Positions 1 through 10,227 of a stretch of 64,000 nt of DNA are shown here, in pieces. Every line of letters begins with the position of its first letter. The first letter of the stretch is position 1. Source of the stretch: Leptoclinus maculatus. Lineage: Eukaryota > Chordata > Actinopteri > Perciformes > Stichaeidae. A program made the position numbers and the translations under genes. The notes beneath the pieces were generated by a model. It saw nothing but the letters and a program-made list of their open reading frames with translations. It ran no database searches and was not told the DNA's origin. The stretch spans positions 37,801,885 to 37,865,884 of the forward strand of contig JAVDOI010000001.1 of the NCBI GenBank assembly GCA_032191485.1, in the 5' to 3' direction.

Positions 1-363
1 GAACGTCATGTTACAAATTAGATCTGAAGCACATGGCCCAGTCGGGAAACAGGATTCATTTAATGCGGTGAAAAACACACTTCTAATGCAACATTGGTAA
101 AGTATTCACCAGGTTGCAGAAATCAAAAGTAAGGTTTGTCAAAGTAAACAGGTTTCTCCACCAAAACACATTTTGTCACCAAAATCAAGAGATTTGAATA
201 ATAAAGCATTCAGAGATAAAAGAGTGTTTAAAAAGTATTATATTTCAAGAAACACTACAATTACAACCCATCAATAATTACATGCTTTTCATACAGACAA
301 AACATGTAGTTGAGTGCAGCAGTTTTCAAATCACTTGGGTCGTGATCCGGGTCAGCTCCATCT

Positions 364-444
364 CCTTGTTCCTATACAGGCCGGGACAAGTGCAATACCT
401 CCAGGTACACAGCATTGCTACTAATCCCCACCTGCACAGGAAGG
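364..444 (-). ncRNA. mir92a: pre-miR-92a
   Basis: The 3p arm is the minus strand of 376-397, seed AUUGCAC, and includes the characteristic GTCCCGGCC. The 5p arm is at 411-433. This is the last hairpin of the cluster; no further known hairpin is seen between it and the window edge. Confidence 0.96.
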
Positions 445-523
445 GACATCTCCAAATATCCAAAATGGCATACACGTCCCAGTTTTGATGAAAAGCAAGC
501 CCATTTGGCAGGAGATAGTTCAT

Positions 524-602
524 CAACCTAGTCAGTTTTGCATGGATTTGCACAGCAAACATCAGTTAAAGCTGAATGCAAACCAGCAAAACTGACCATG
601 TG
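524..602 (-). ncRNA. mir19b: pre-miR-19b
   Basis: The 3p arm is the minus strand of 532-554, identical to miR-19a except C in AAATCCATG. The 5p arm is at 571-593. The seed GUGCAAA is shared with miR-19a. Confidence 0.96.
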
Positions 603-661
603 ACAATTCAAAGATCTTCTGGGATTATGAACATCCGAGTTTCAGAAAGATGCAGTAAGTT

Positions 662-737
662 AGAAGTACTTCAAGTGCTTACATTGCAGTAGATAGGAGA
701 AAAACACTACCTGCACTATAAGCACTTTAGTACTGCT
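662..737 (-). ncRNA. mir20a: pre-miR-20a
   Basis: The 5p arm is the minus strand of 707-729 and shares the miR-17 seed AAAGUGC, with TTATAG where miR-17 has TTACAG. The 3p arm is at 669-690. AGTACT tracts at both ends of the hairpin pair to close the stem. Confidence 0.96.
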
Positions 738-866
738 GAAACCGAATCACTCGAGCACTGGAAAAACACTCCTGGTTTTCAAAACGGAGTTACATGTGTA
801 TTATGACAGATTGTGTTTAATGTGACGACCCCCAAAACCAAAAAAATCGTAACAGGTGGAGAGCAA

Positions 867-948
867 GCAGGCCACCATCAGTTTTGCATAGATTTGCACA
901 ACTCATCTATTCTTGTAGTGCAACTATGCAAAACTAGCAGAGAACTGC
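867..948 (-). ncRNA. mir19a: pre-miR-19a
   Basis: The dominant 3p arm is the minus strand of 878-900, seed GUGCAAA. A U at the position that differs between 19a and 19b (AAATCTATG) makes it 19a. The 5p arm is at 914-935. GCAG/CTGC complements close the stem. Confidence 0.96.
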
Positions 949-1009
949 AAGATATTTGAGCCCAATTGGAAATTAGAAAAGGCCTGGTGGCGCATATCAC
1001 AGCCCCTTA

Positions 1010-1080
1010 TGCCAGAAGGAGCACTTAGGGCAGTAGGTGCTAGTCTATTTCACTATCTGCACTAGATGCACCTTAGCACA
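1010..1080 (-). ncRNA. mir18a: pre-miR-18a
   Basis: The 5p arm is the minus strand of 1053-1075, seed AAGGUGC, with the 3' end GCAGATAG that distinguishes 18a from 18b. The 3p arm is at 1012-1034. It lies about 56 bp after pre-miR-17. Confidence 0.96.
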
Positions 1081-1135
1081 AAGACAGTACTTCACATGAC
1101 ATGTAACATCAGAGAATCTGCACATCAGTGTCAGG

Positions 1136-1208
1136 GTATTGCTGTAAGTGCCTCCACTGCAGTAGGTATCACATAGTACTACCTGCACTGTAAGCACTTT
1201 GACAATAC
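1136..1208 (-). ncRNA. mir17: pre-miR-17
   Basis: The 5p arm (minus strand of 1179-1201) matches miR-17-5p, seed AAAGUGC. The 3p arm lies at 1142-1163. Short flanking complements (GTATTG against CAATAC) close the base of the stem. It is the first hairpin of the cluster in transcription order. Confidence 0.96.
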
Positions 1209-1559
1209 ACAGACCGATTACAGCATTGCTGCCCTCCAGCACCACCGGAGAGATGACCACATGGCTCCAGGTTACAAATTTGGATTTTGGTCCTGCACTT
1301 CGTGGCGGATCTGAAAATGAAAAACGACACACAGGATAGCTTGTTAAGACAACGAACACGACTTTTTGACATTGCAACAAGTTACATATGCAGGTTGATT
1401 GATGTGCGAGCACGTGTGACCAGTTTCTTGTAATTAAAAACGCGGAGTCCGTCATAGTTGTGCACCACCATCACTGGTTTGTCGATAAGTGCGAGCGGTA
1501 GTTTTTGATACAAGTTGTTATGATTTATCGCAGCAGCACGAGGTCACTAAAAAACATGA

Positions 1560-2950
1560 ATGAGCACAGCCTGCGGCCCGCGTTCCCTGCGACACGGGGG
1601 CGCCTGCGCAGGGAACGGTGTTGTTCACCCCTCCCCCACCGTCTTTAACATGGCGCCTCGAAGTGCGCCAACCTTAGCATAAATTACTTTAAACCAAACA
1701 GAGCTACACGCCAACGTATAATTGCACACTGAAATGTACAATTGCATGTTGTCAATTTAGAGGAACCACAATGGCTTGCATTTTCGGACCTCCAACAAAA
1801 ACACTGCTCCGTCCATGTAGGAACAGATGCTATCAGCCGTGCACTGGTTGGGAAGGTAGCTTAGCTGCTGCGAGCTAATGTGCTAGCTCGAAGAAAACAT
1901 GGCAAACCGTTTAAACGTTACAATGACTTAAGTTACTACTTAGAGAAGCCACATGCTCAGTTAGATATATTGTCAGTAAAATGGCTGGCTTTTTCAAAGA
2001 TGTAGTTTGCAAGCTCATAAAATAAAGAGTTGGGCGACACTCATTAGCCGTTAGCCAACAACAAACGAGCACACTTTTGAAAATACACAAACGGACCATC
2101 TGTCCCGCTGGGTCGGCTGTATTTATCTACTCTTAACTTTATGTTAACGTGATGCCCACCGTCGTATTGTTTGTCCTTACCCAACAGTAAGACAGTTCAG
2201 TGTGTGCAGCTAGGCTAGCTGAGCTAAAACGCGCGGCCTAAAACTGCCCCATGTGCTGCTGCTTTGTTCTGGGGGGCACTTTAACTCACACCACTGCATT
2301 CGAGACTGAGCAACAAATTAACCAGATTTACAAACTTACTTTTCAGATATCGGACTAGCATGTTTATACCAACATTGTTGTTATTAGGAGGCCTGATTTA
2401 TTGTCAACTAGTTGCTAAAGCGCAGCGGAGAAAGCTCCGGACAGCTTTTCAAATCTCCCTCATTCCCTCAATGGTGGAGCAGAGGGGGCTGCCATGCGCC
2501 TCACGTTACACTGTTTTCATCGCCAGCAGATCATTTATGTTTTAATGTTTAGATATCCCCACCAGCGTGATATTAAAGACTCTTTTTAAAAAAACACGCG
2601 TAAACCACATCGTTTGAGAATCGAGTCAGCGAAACGGAGATAACCACAGAACCCAAAACCCGACTTCCTTGCCGATAAACATGCGCTCGGTAGACACTCA
2701 CCAGCCGAAATCCACCATCTTCGCTCACTTGCTTGGGCTGCCGTGTAGTCTCTTACCGACAAAAGAGAGAAATAAATACGCAACTATTCCGAAAACTTTT
2801 CTACCAGCGGACAAAAACGGAACATAAAGTGAGGTCCTAGCCGATCGTGAGCCAATTTATAACCCAGAGACGCTGGTTAAAAATGATTGAGGGGTTGGGA
2901 AAGTGGCGCGAAGGCGACCAGTTGGTAACCATGTGGGCGAATGAAGGGCG
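1560..2950 (-). promoter_or_regulatory. mir17hg: probable promoter and first-exon region of the miR-17-92 host transcript
   Basis: This stretch lies upstream of the cluster on its strand, has more CpG than its surroundings and holds no conserved ORF. An E2F consensus (minus-strand TTCGCGCC) is at 2905-2912, which fits the known E2F control of the mammalian cluster. A good minus-strand splice donor (CTG|GTGAGT) ends a possible first exon at 2702. The transcription start and host exons cannot be fixed from sequence alone. Confidence 0.4.
1581..1617. promoter_or_regulatory. CpG-rich perfect inverted repeat upstream of miR-17-92
   Basis: An 11-bp arm (CGTTCCCTGCG, 1581-1591) is repeated exactly in reverse complement at 1607-1617 around a 15-nt GC-rich loop. 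It sits in a short CpG-dense patch about 370 bp upstream of pre-miR-17. The loop and right arm contain GCCTGCGCAGG, which resembles a nuclear respiratory factor 1 half-site. A YY1-like AACATGGCGCC follows at 1647-1657. The palindrome is seen; factor binding is inference. Confidence 0.5.
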
Positions 2951-2959
2951 GCTCCCACT

Positions 2960-5820
2960 GAACGTAAATATCTAGCTACAACCCCCAACTCTCCCTATTA
3001 GCATACATCAACTACGGTACTTCCGACCCACATCTCTGGAGGAAGGAGAGGGAAACAGACGGGGATCACTGCGGCTTTAAAGATGTTACATATTAGGAAA
3101 ATATACGCATGCATAACGGGGAAGAAATCCTGCGTAGCCATTGAGTTTATGTTCATTTGAGTTTTGCATTAGGCTAATAAAAATATAATTCATCTCAAAA
3201 TAAGTTTTATATTTTAATGAAAATAATAGCGCTGAGTAGTGAAACTAATTCATATTTATAGTGATCACATTTTATGCTTTAAGTGCCCTCGATGCTTGTG
3301 TAATAAAAAAACAAAACGACTAATTAACCTGTTGCTGCTCCACAACGCATTCAAATGAGCCCACAGTGTGTTGTTTTCACATGTTTCGACCTGAAGCTCA
3401 TCTATATTAATTAGTTCGTTTTTTTGTTGGCCTCCATACAAAGAGAACAAAAAGAAAATGTTTGTTTATTTAATGTTCTCATTCGGGAATCTAACAGGTT
3501 TTGCATTATGTTGAAAACTGTGATTCGGTCACTGTTAAAGATACAAAACATTTGGTATTGTATGTGTTCTTAATAAACTAATATAATTAAATATATATAT
3601 ATTTTTTAATCATTGAATTTATTTAACACCCATTATAAACCCAGAGTCTATTGCACAGTAGGATAAAGTAGTATTATATATATATATATCATATGTATAT
3701 AAATATATATATATATATATTATATGTATTCACTGTAAAAAATTGTGATTGGGCTTAATTCATATTTAATATATAAAAAAATAGTAACCTATACATAATA
3801 AAGACTGAGTTGAATCCAACAAATTTAATTGATTTATTAATTAGATTTTACTCACTTTTGTTTGAATAAAATCACCTGTGAATCTCTAAGTAGAATCTAT
3901 TTGTATTTCACCAGGAACGTAAAAGATGCAGAAAATGTATTAATTGTACTCATTCAGAGGTCTTTGATTTTAATCAGCTTACACATCAACCCACGGTATT
4001 TTGCACCACATAGACATCCATCAGCAATCATCTGCCACCATCAGGGACAGGGGCTGCTGTTCTCCCAAAGGTAAGATGTTTAACTTTTATTCGGTAAAAA
4101 ACAGTTTATAACCAAGTTGTTGCTGCAGTTGAACATAGTTTTGTCCTCTTTAAGCTACAAAACATGCCAACTTTACTGTGCTGTAAATCAAAATGAAGCG
4201 TCTCTGCTCTCAGTACAAGAGGCCACAGAAGGAGATTCAGATGTAATTACCGCCCTACGCTTTTAAAGGGGTTGCAGCTCATGGTGACTGATTACACCAA
4301 GCTGCTTTTGCGAACAGAGGTCTTCAAATGATATAAAATGATGAACACTCATTCAATTTGAGGCTTTAAAGCTGGTTTGATTCTTTTTTTTCAGATGCAG
4401 GATGAGTTTCACAGAATCACAACGGTGCACCTTCACCTGAGGTTGCAGGCTATCCTACTCTACTTTCAGAGGTAATGTTATCCTGTGATTCTCACCGCAA
4501 AAAGACGATAAAATAATTGCATGTTTTTGAGTAGTTCATATACACTCTGTGGCAACTTTATTAGATAAGTTTAGAATGTTCAGTTTTTTACATCTATAAA
4601 TGTACACATAAATATATATTGAATTCATTCTAAATTCATTTATATGTTCACTTATAGGTCAATTTTTAAAAGGACATTTTAGTGACAGTTGCAAGTTAAA
4701 ATAATTTTGTTATTATTTAGGAGACCTCCTGAAATTTCTGCGCACTGGCTAAAACATACTTTATTAACACTTCTATGACAGTGTCAACAAAAAGTGCTAC
4801 GCAATATTTCTTTGCTGGGACCAATGACTTCTCTTGAAACCTTTGTAGTGAAATGTTTCATTAGGCTGGTTCCTAAGACAGCACATCAAAGATCTGTGAT
4901 GGGGTTTGTTTTAACGTAATACAAGCCACCTGTTTTCAAAGATTGCAGCTTTGACAAGTTTTTAGTCAGAAGAAGACTTTTACTCCATGAGCTTAATAAT
5001 GTTTACTTTTGACTTTCAGGCCACCAGCCATCCTCGCATCAACATGACAAGAGATGTTGTCTCCTGTGTTTGAGGAATCTACAGATCAAGCATTAAAAGA
5101 TTATGATGTCAGTAGATCAAATCACAAAATACAATCATAACTACGTTTCTCACAGTAATTATTGGCACGCTACTGCGGTTTGTTGTGTCATTTGTTGCCT
5201 CTAACAGGCCCTTTCAACCAACCTGACATAGCACATGATGATGTGACGATGGTGTGACGGGGTTTTTCTAGTCTCTTTTAGCCACTTGTTAGCAAAATAT
5301 GTTAGTATATTTACTAACATATTTTATAGCATTGAACAAAACGTTAAAGTATCTTAATCTCTTGTTAAATTTCAAACCCATTAAAAAACGATTTACTTGT
5401 AAGTGCAAAAACTTATTTTTGTCTTTTAGGACCCACTCCTGCACAGCTCTATTTGGGAAGGACCAGTCTAGGTACAGTCTGAAATACCCAATGTCTTTCA
5501 GGATGGTGATGAAGACAGTGTGTTGCAGATAAAGATATCATGATAAAGAGCATGAAAGTTCTGACTGCTCTGGGTAACTTTCCAAGGACTTAATCCATGC
5601 TCGTTGGATGGGCATATGCAGTGAATCTTATATCCCAAGGAGCTCAGGTATATGCTTGTAGTCTTTCACAAACTCCTCCTTGAGCTAAACTTTTTAAAGC
5701 TGTCCCCAAAAGTGGACAGCCTCACGAATAAGCTATGCCAGTATTGCCATTATGCAATGTACTATATCCCTTATTGTACACAAACATTGCTTCTGTCTTT
5801 GTTTTCATTTATCCCCTCTC
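2960..5820. other. AT-rich intergenic DNA
   Basis: No ORF resembles a known protein and I see no splice-consistent exon series. An imperfect (TA)n tract lies around 3677-3722. The remainder is AT-rich single-copy-looking DNA. Confidence 0.6.
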
Positions 5821-6528
5821 TTTACTCTATTGTTGTATTTTGGCATTGTACACTGTGGATGTTGGATAAATATATAGACAAAGGAACTGAAATAAATGTT
5901 TACCTGCTGTACTTTTTATGCATGGTGATCAAATTAATCAGAATCAGAATCAGAACCGTTTATTTGCCAAAGTATGTTGCACATACAAGGAATTTGACAT
6001 GGTGGATGGTGCATAACATTAAACAATTAACACAGTGCAAAAAAATAGAAACTAGAATAGAAACATTTACAATAAAATATAGTGCACAAACAAACTACTT
6101 TAAACAGGTATAAGTGTAATGTAAAAGTGTCAAGTGTATTTAAATATAGAAACATAGAAGCATAGAAGGGATGTGCAGGGGAGTGTACCGGTAGGACATT
6201 GTCCTGTGGATGACAGGCTTTGTTTATGAACCCAACTGCAGATGGGAAGAAACTGTTCATGTGGCGTGAGGTCTTGGTCCTGATGGAGAACTGTGGCACC
6301 AAGAAGTCATGATATTGAGTTGATTAGACTTAGAAAAATGATGGCAACAAAGTGACAATTCATATTATTGAATAGATTTAAAGTCTTGTGATACTGATAT
6401 AAACTTGTATTTAAAGAATTAAGTTAGGTACATATAAATAAGAACAGCAATGTAAATGTGTTGAATTAAGCAAAAATGTGCTAAAACAAGAGTTGATATA
6501 ATTAATTGTATTAAGTGAATCCAATACA
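5821..6528 (+). repeat. interspersed repeat, copy A (interrupted)
   Basis: Apart from an internal extra segment, this stretch aligns with the reverse complement of 28030-28373. The shared sequence includes GGTGATCAAATTAAT, ACTGTGGCACCAAGAAGTC and a distal block ending AGTGAATCCAA. It is therefore a dispersed element present at least twice here in opposite orientation. It has no coding capacity. The family name was not determined. Confidence 0.7.
5938..6291 (+). mobile_element. nested retroposon-like fragment inside copy A
   Basis: About 350 bp beginning with an AATCAG-repeat and the phrase CGTTTATTTGCCAAAGTATG interrupts copy A exactly where copy B at 28 kb is continuous. The sequence resembles a repeat common in teleost genomes, with a CAGAATCAGAAT start and a GGGAAGAAACTGTTC block, usually derived from LINE 3' ends. 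No ORF is present. The boundaries come from the alignment of the two copies and could shift by a few bases. Confidence 0.6.
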
Positions 6529-9399
6529 CATACTGTATGAGTGTGATTCAGTATGGTATCTGGCCAGCAGAGGGAACTGGCAAACTAAATACTGTACTGA
6601 AAAGACATGATTGCATTTCAACTGTAAGAGGAAGCACTTACCACAACTTCCCCATTCCTGGAGTTTCTAGTGAAAAATGCATCACCTTTATGCAACCCAC
6701 TGACTTTCAGAGAGGAGATGGATGTGTGTTGTCTCAGCAGCTGATCGATACGATTTCTCCATTATTTAATTGTTAATCTTTGCTGCATGCTGGTGTTGCT
6801 GTAAATCACACTCGGTTGTCCTCAGACGTAGATGGTGCAAGTCCACTTTAACAAAAGGTGAATTTGATTTGAGCTTCAATGCTCACTCCTTCGAATAGAC
6901 CAACAAATATGAAACTATACCCCCTGATACCAGAATATCTGTTCTTCTTCTCCGACATCTAGGTGGGAGTGGGAGCGCTCAGTCATGACCCCCAACCCCC
7001 CACACAAAGCCAGTGGTGGGGCTAGTTCCTCTGCATATGGAAGTGAGGTGGGGGGTGGGTGGACAGGGAGGTTGCAGACTTCACATCGTCCCATGGGGTC
7101 AGATAAAAGCTTACAGCTCTCCTTTTTAGACCTCCCCCCTCCTGGTAAAGCACTGTGCTCTCTGCACAAATGGTAGTTAAAGATTTATGTCGGTATCAGT
7201 AGCAAAAAGCATTTCAGGACACTTTATATAAGATAGTTTATATTATTTGGGACAAAGATAAAGATAAAACAGTCATGCATATGGACAATACAGCAACACA
7301 TAGGCATGGGATCTTTTTATTTCTGCACTAAAAAACTGAGCAGACTTCCCAGGTAAAATGGGCAACTTAAAAAAACAAGCTGGTAGCACTTGTGATATTG
7401 AAGCCTGTACTTAGGATCCAAAACATCCCATCTGATACAGTCCACTTCTGCCCCTTTTTTCCAAAATGGACTACCATAGCCAAGCCCCTCCCACGACAGG
7501 GGCCATGAGCCTGGGGGTCTCTGTTTTGTTCTTCCTATAGAAGCTCGGCCACTATTGTCTTTGCGTGATCCCGAGGTCAACTGAACTCACCTCACCCGAC
7601 CACAGCCCATTCAGCTGTGAAGCTTCACATAGGACAAAAACATCTCTCAGGACCAAGGATCACTTCAAGTGAGGGGGTGGGAAGACACACACACACACAT
7701 GCACATGCACGCTCTGTAGTGTTTCAGAGTCACAAGCCTGTTTGTGTTATATTGTGTTTTCACAATACAGCAAGACACAAGAGCCATGTTGAGGATGTAC
7801 AAAGTGATCAAAAAATAAATTGGTATATTTGGTCTATTAGGAAGTAAATTATAGAAAGAAGTAATGACGTTATCTTTGACACATTTTCTAATTCTTCTCT
7901 CAGATATTTTAAATACATCACTCGCCTGAGGGGAAACTGCATTTTGCTGCAGGTTAAGAATGAGGCCATCCATGCCTGTCATCTGCAGCTCTTTATTACA
8001 AGTATATATCAGGCTACAGGCCAAATAGAAAAGTAGTGCATTGTGGAAGACGTAACTATAGTTCACTCCAATGTTCTCCTGCAAGTTGTAAGAAAAAAAG
8101 GGCAGTTTACTGATATTTTCTGATTCAAACTGGTTTAATTTGAGCTGAGCAGTGTTCTTGTTGGATGCACAGTCGAGAGCACATGTTCTGGAGATCCTCT
8201 AGTCTGGCTTTCAGAGGCAACAGTGTCCCTGGTGGAGAGGAAGCTCATGGAAGCTGACAGGTTGAAAATGTGCGGCATGATGTGGCTGAAGGAGCATGAA
8301 ACATGTTCACCCATGGATGCCGTGCACAGAGCCTCAGGAGACACTGTGGGACAATGAGTGTTTTTATATTTATATAAACATATTTTCATTACTTTTGCAG
8401 ATAGTTTCATAGCTTGCAGGTAGATTACACACATTTGTTGAACTGCAAAGATGACACTAGAGCTGTTAAACTCTTCATGAGTGAATGGTTTGGAGAAAGA
8501 ACCAATCAGAGATGTTTATGCGGAGCCTTCTCAGTATCTTTTGTCCTTTTTTTGTCGATTCAACCTAATACGACATGGAGAAAAAAAAACTCATCATGGT
8601 GCTGTTCACTGCAGAATGCCAATCACTATCCCATGAGCACCATTAAATAATGACGAGATATGCTCATTTGGGCAGCGTCTACCCACCCAGAATCATTCAG
8701 AAAACAGTTTTGAGTTTAAAGTTTGTGTCACACCAACCACAGCTAAAACACGCAATGAAAACATCTAAAAGTCCTTTAAATATAACACAGTGGCTATAAT
8801 TGCTGAGGGGGACCATGATGGTCGCAAAGTAAGCTGTATGCAAACAGTGGTGCTGCTACTATTGCTTGAAGTCTTCGCAGACTGTGCTGCTTAGTCATTT
8901 TGTAACCACAAGGAAAACTGTAACTGAAAACTTTAATTTCTCCATTATTTTCTATTTATTTTCTGCCTGTGTGTCCATCACGTTTACTGATTTTGGAAAG
9001 AGACAACAGACACTACTGGCAACTTGTCAATTTTCTTTAACTCTCACCCCTTTAACAAGAAACAAAACCATTTCCCATGTTATATTACTTTTTTTAAGGA
9101 CAGCCCCCTGGCTGTATATTGGGTGCTACTTAAAAAGAGTTGTACAAAGGAAAGCAGCCTGGAACAGAAGGATCCATTGCACTGAACAGCATTTCAAACA
9201 AAGTTTACACAATTCAGAAAATCCCATTTAAGTGCTCTCACATTTGGTGTGTTGGAGTCTTTTTTTCAGATTTATCAATAAATCAAATAAAAAGCACATT
9301 TACTGTTCAAATGAGGCTGCCATGGGCGGTGGAAGTGGATAAATTATATATGTCTTTTGTTTGAGAAATAAAAACATAACAAATTGGGATTTTCCTGTG

Positions 9400-9734
9400 G
9401 TGGAAGAAGTACTCAGATGCTTTACCTAAGTAAAAAAAACAACTTGAAAACCTTCAAATCTCAAGATGATTTAGTTTACTGTCATCTAAGACAAAGAAAA
9501 GCAGCAAACTGTCATATTTGAGAAGCTGAAAGAAGGAAATGTTTGACTTCAACAATTAATTAGTTATCAAAACAGACCTTGATTCATTTTTTTGATTACT
9601 GACTTAAACTATCCAAAGTTCTTCATAAGTTTTGTTTGTAAATATGATTAGTACTTGCTTAATTTAATGTACTTAAAGTAAAGTAATCTAAAAAAGGGCC
9701 TCTAGTGTTATACTATTATATATTATGTTATTGG

Positions 9735-9779
<45 letters not shown>

Positions 9780-9990
9780 GGTGGAGCTCGTTGTAAGTAC
9801 TTTATATGCTGTTGGGTAAATTGCAATTCATTATATAAACTCATGATATGTTTTCTATGCAAAGTCTTAATCTGCAAAGTAACGACCAACTGGCTGCTGC
9901 CAAATGAATGCAGTGAAGGAAAAAGCACAATATTTCCCTCTGAAATGTAGTGGAATGGAATGATATGACACATAAAGCTCCTCTCTGATT
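9400..9990 (-). repeat. teleost interspersed repeats (two families) with ATT tract
   Basis: Reverse-oriented copy of the repeat ending in AGTACTTCTTCCACCAC, seen here as GTGGAAGAAGTACTCAG. It is interrupted around 9440-9600 by a copy of a second family that also occurs at 14.4, 15.8 and 46.1 kb. Further copies of the first family are near 12.5, 19.3, 26.2 and 55.6 kb. Confidence 0.6.
9734..9779. repeat. (ATT)n microsatellite
   Basis: About 15 uninterrupted ATT units. It generates spurious poly-isoleucine ORFs on both strands. Confidence 0.95.
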
Positions 9991-10227
9991 GTCTCTCTTC
10001 ACTCTATCAAGAAAACAAAAAGGTTTGCACTTGTGACAGACGTACTGTATAAGAAAAAGTATGTGGTCAGTGCATACAGCTCTCCGATGTCTGTATGACG
10101 ACTTTTGGTCGTGACATTTCTTCCCATCACGCACTACAAACTTTCAACCTAAAGCAATGGATGTGTGTCTGTGTGTCCCAGACAGTGGAGGATTAACAGC
10201 CACAGACTGGCATCAGAGCAACAGACA

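Larger units (their letters stand above)
364..1208 (-). ncRNA. mir17-92: miR-17-92 microRNA cluster (polycistron)
   Basis: Six microRNA hairpins lie within about 845 bp, all on the minus strand, in the vertebrate order miR-17, miR-18a, miR-19a, miR-20a, miR-19b, miR-92a. Each mature arm is recognisable, and a complementary partner arm sits where a 60-80 nt hairpin needs it. In vertebrates this cluster is processed from one primary transcript (MIR17HG). Its microRNAs fall into four seed groups (17/20, 18, 19 and 92), target regulators such as PTEN, BIM and E2F mRNAs, and promote growth and survival. The transcript should enter from higher coordinates, where the 1.56-2.95 kb region looks promoter-like. 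Order, strand and mature sequences are seen directly; expression and host transcript structure are inferred. Confidence 0.97.
6529..10227. other. gene-free stretch; possible efnb2 3' UTR
   Basis: No coding exon is supported. On the minus strand this lies directly downstream of the efnb2 stop codon, and some of it is probably 3' UTR, since the mammalian EFNB2 UTR is about 3 kb. Minus-strand AATAAA signals occur, for example at 8955-8960 and near 7315, but the end used cannot be chosen from sequence. Confidence 0.4.

Noticed and set aside
1045..1455. 136-aa minus-strand ORF
   Set aside because: It overlaps pre-miR-17 and pre-miR-18a and has no protein-like conservation.
5652..6113. 153-aa ORF
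   Set aside because: It spans the boundary of an interspersed repeat and a nested retroposon fragment; no homology recognised.
7317..7580. 87-aa minus-strand ORF
   Set aside because: No splice context or recognisable domain; may be efnb2 3' UTR or intergenic.
9705..9973. Poly-isoleucine ORFs on both strands
   Set aside because: ATT microsatellite with chance flanking codons.
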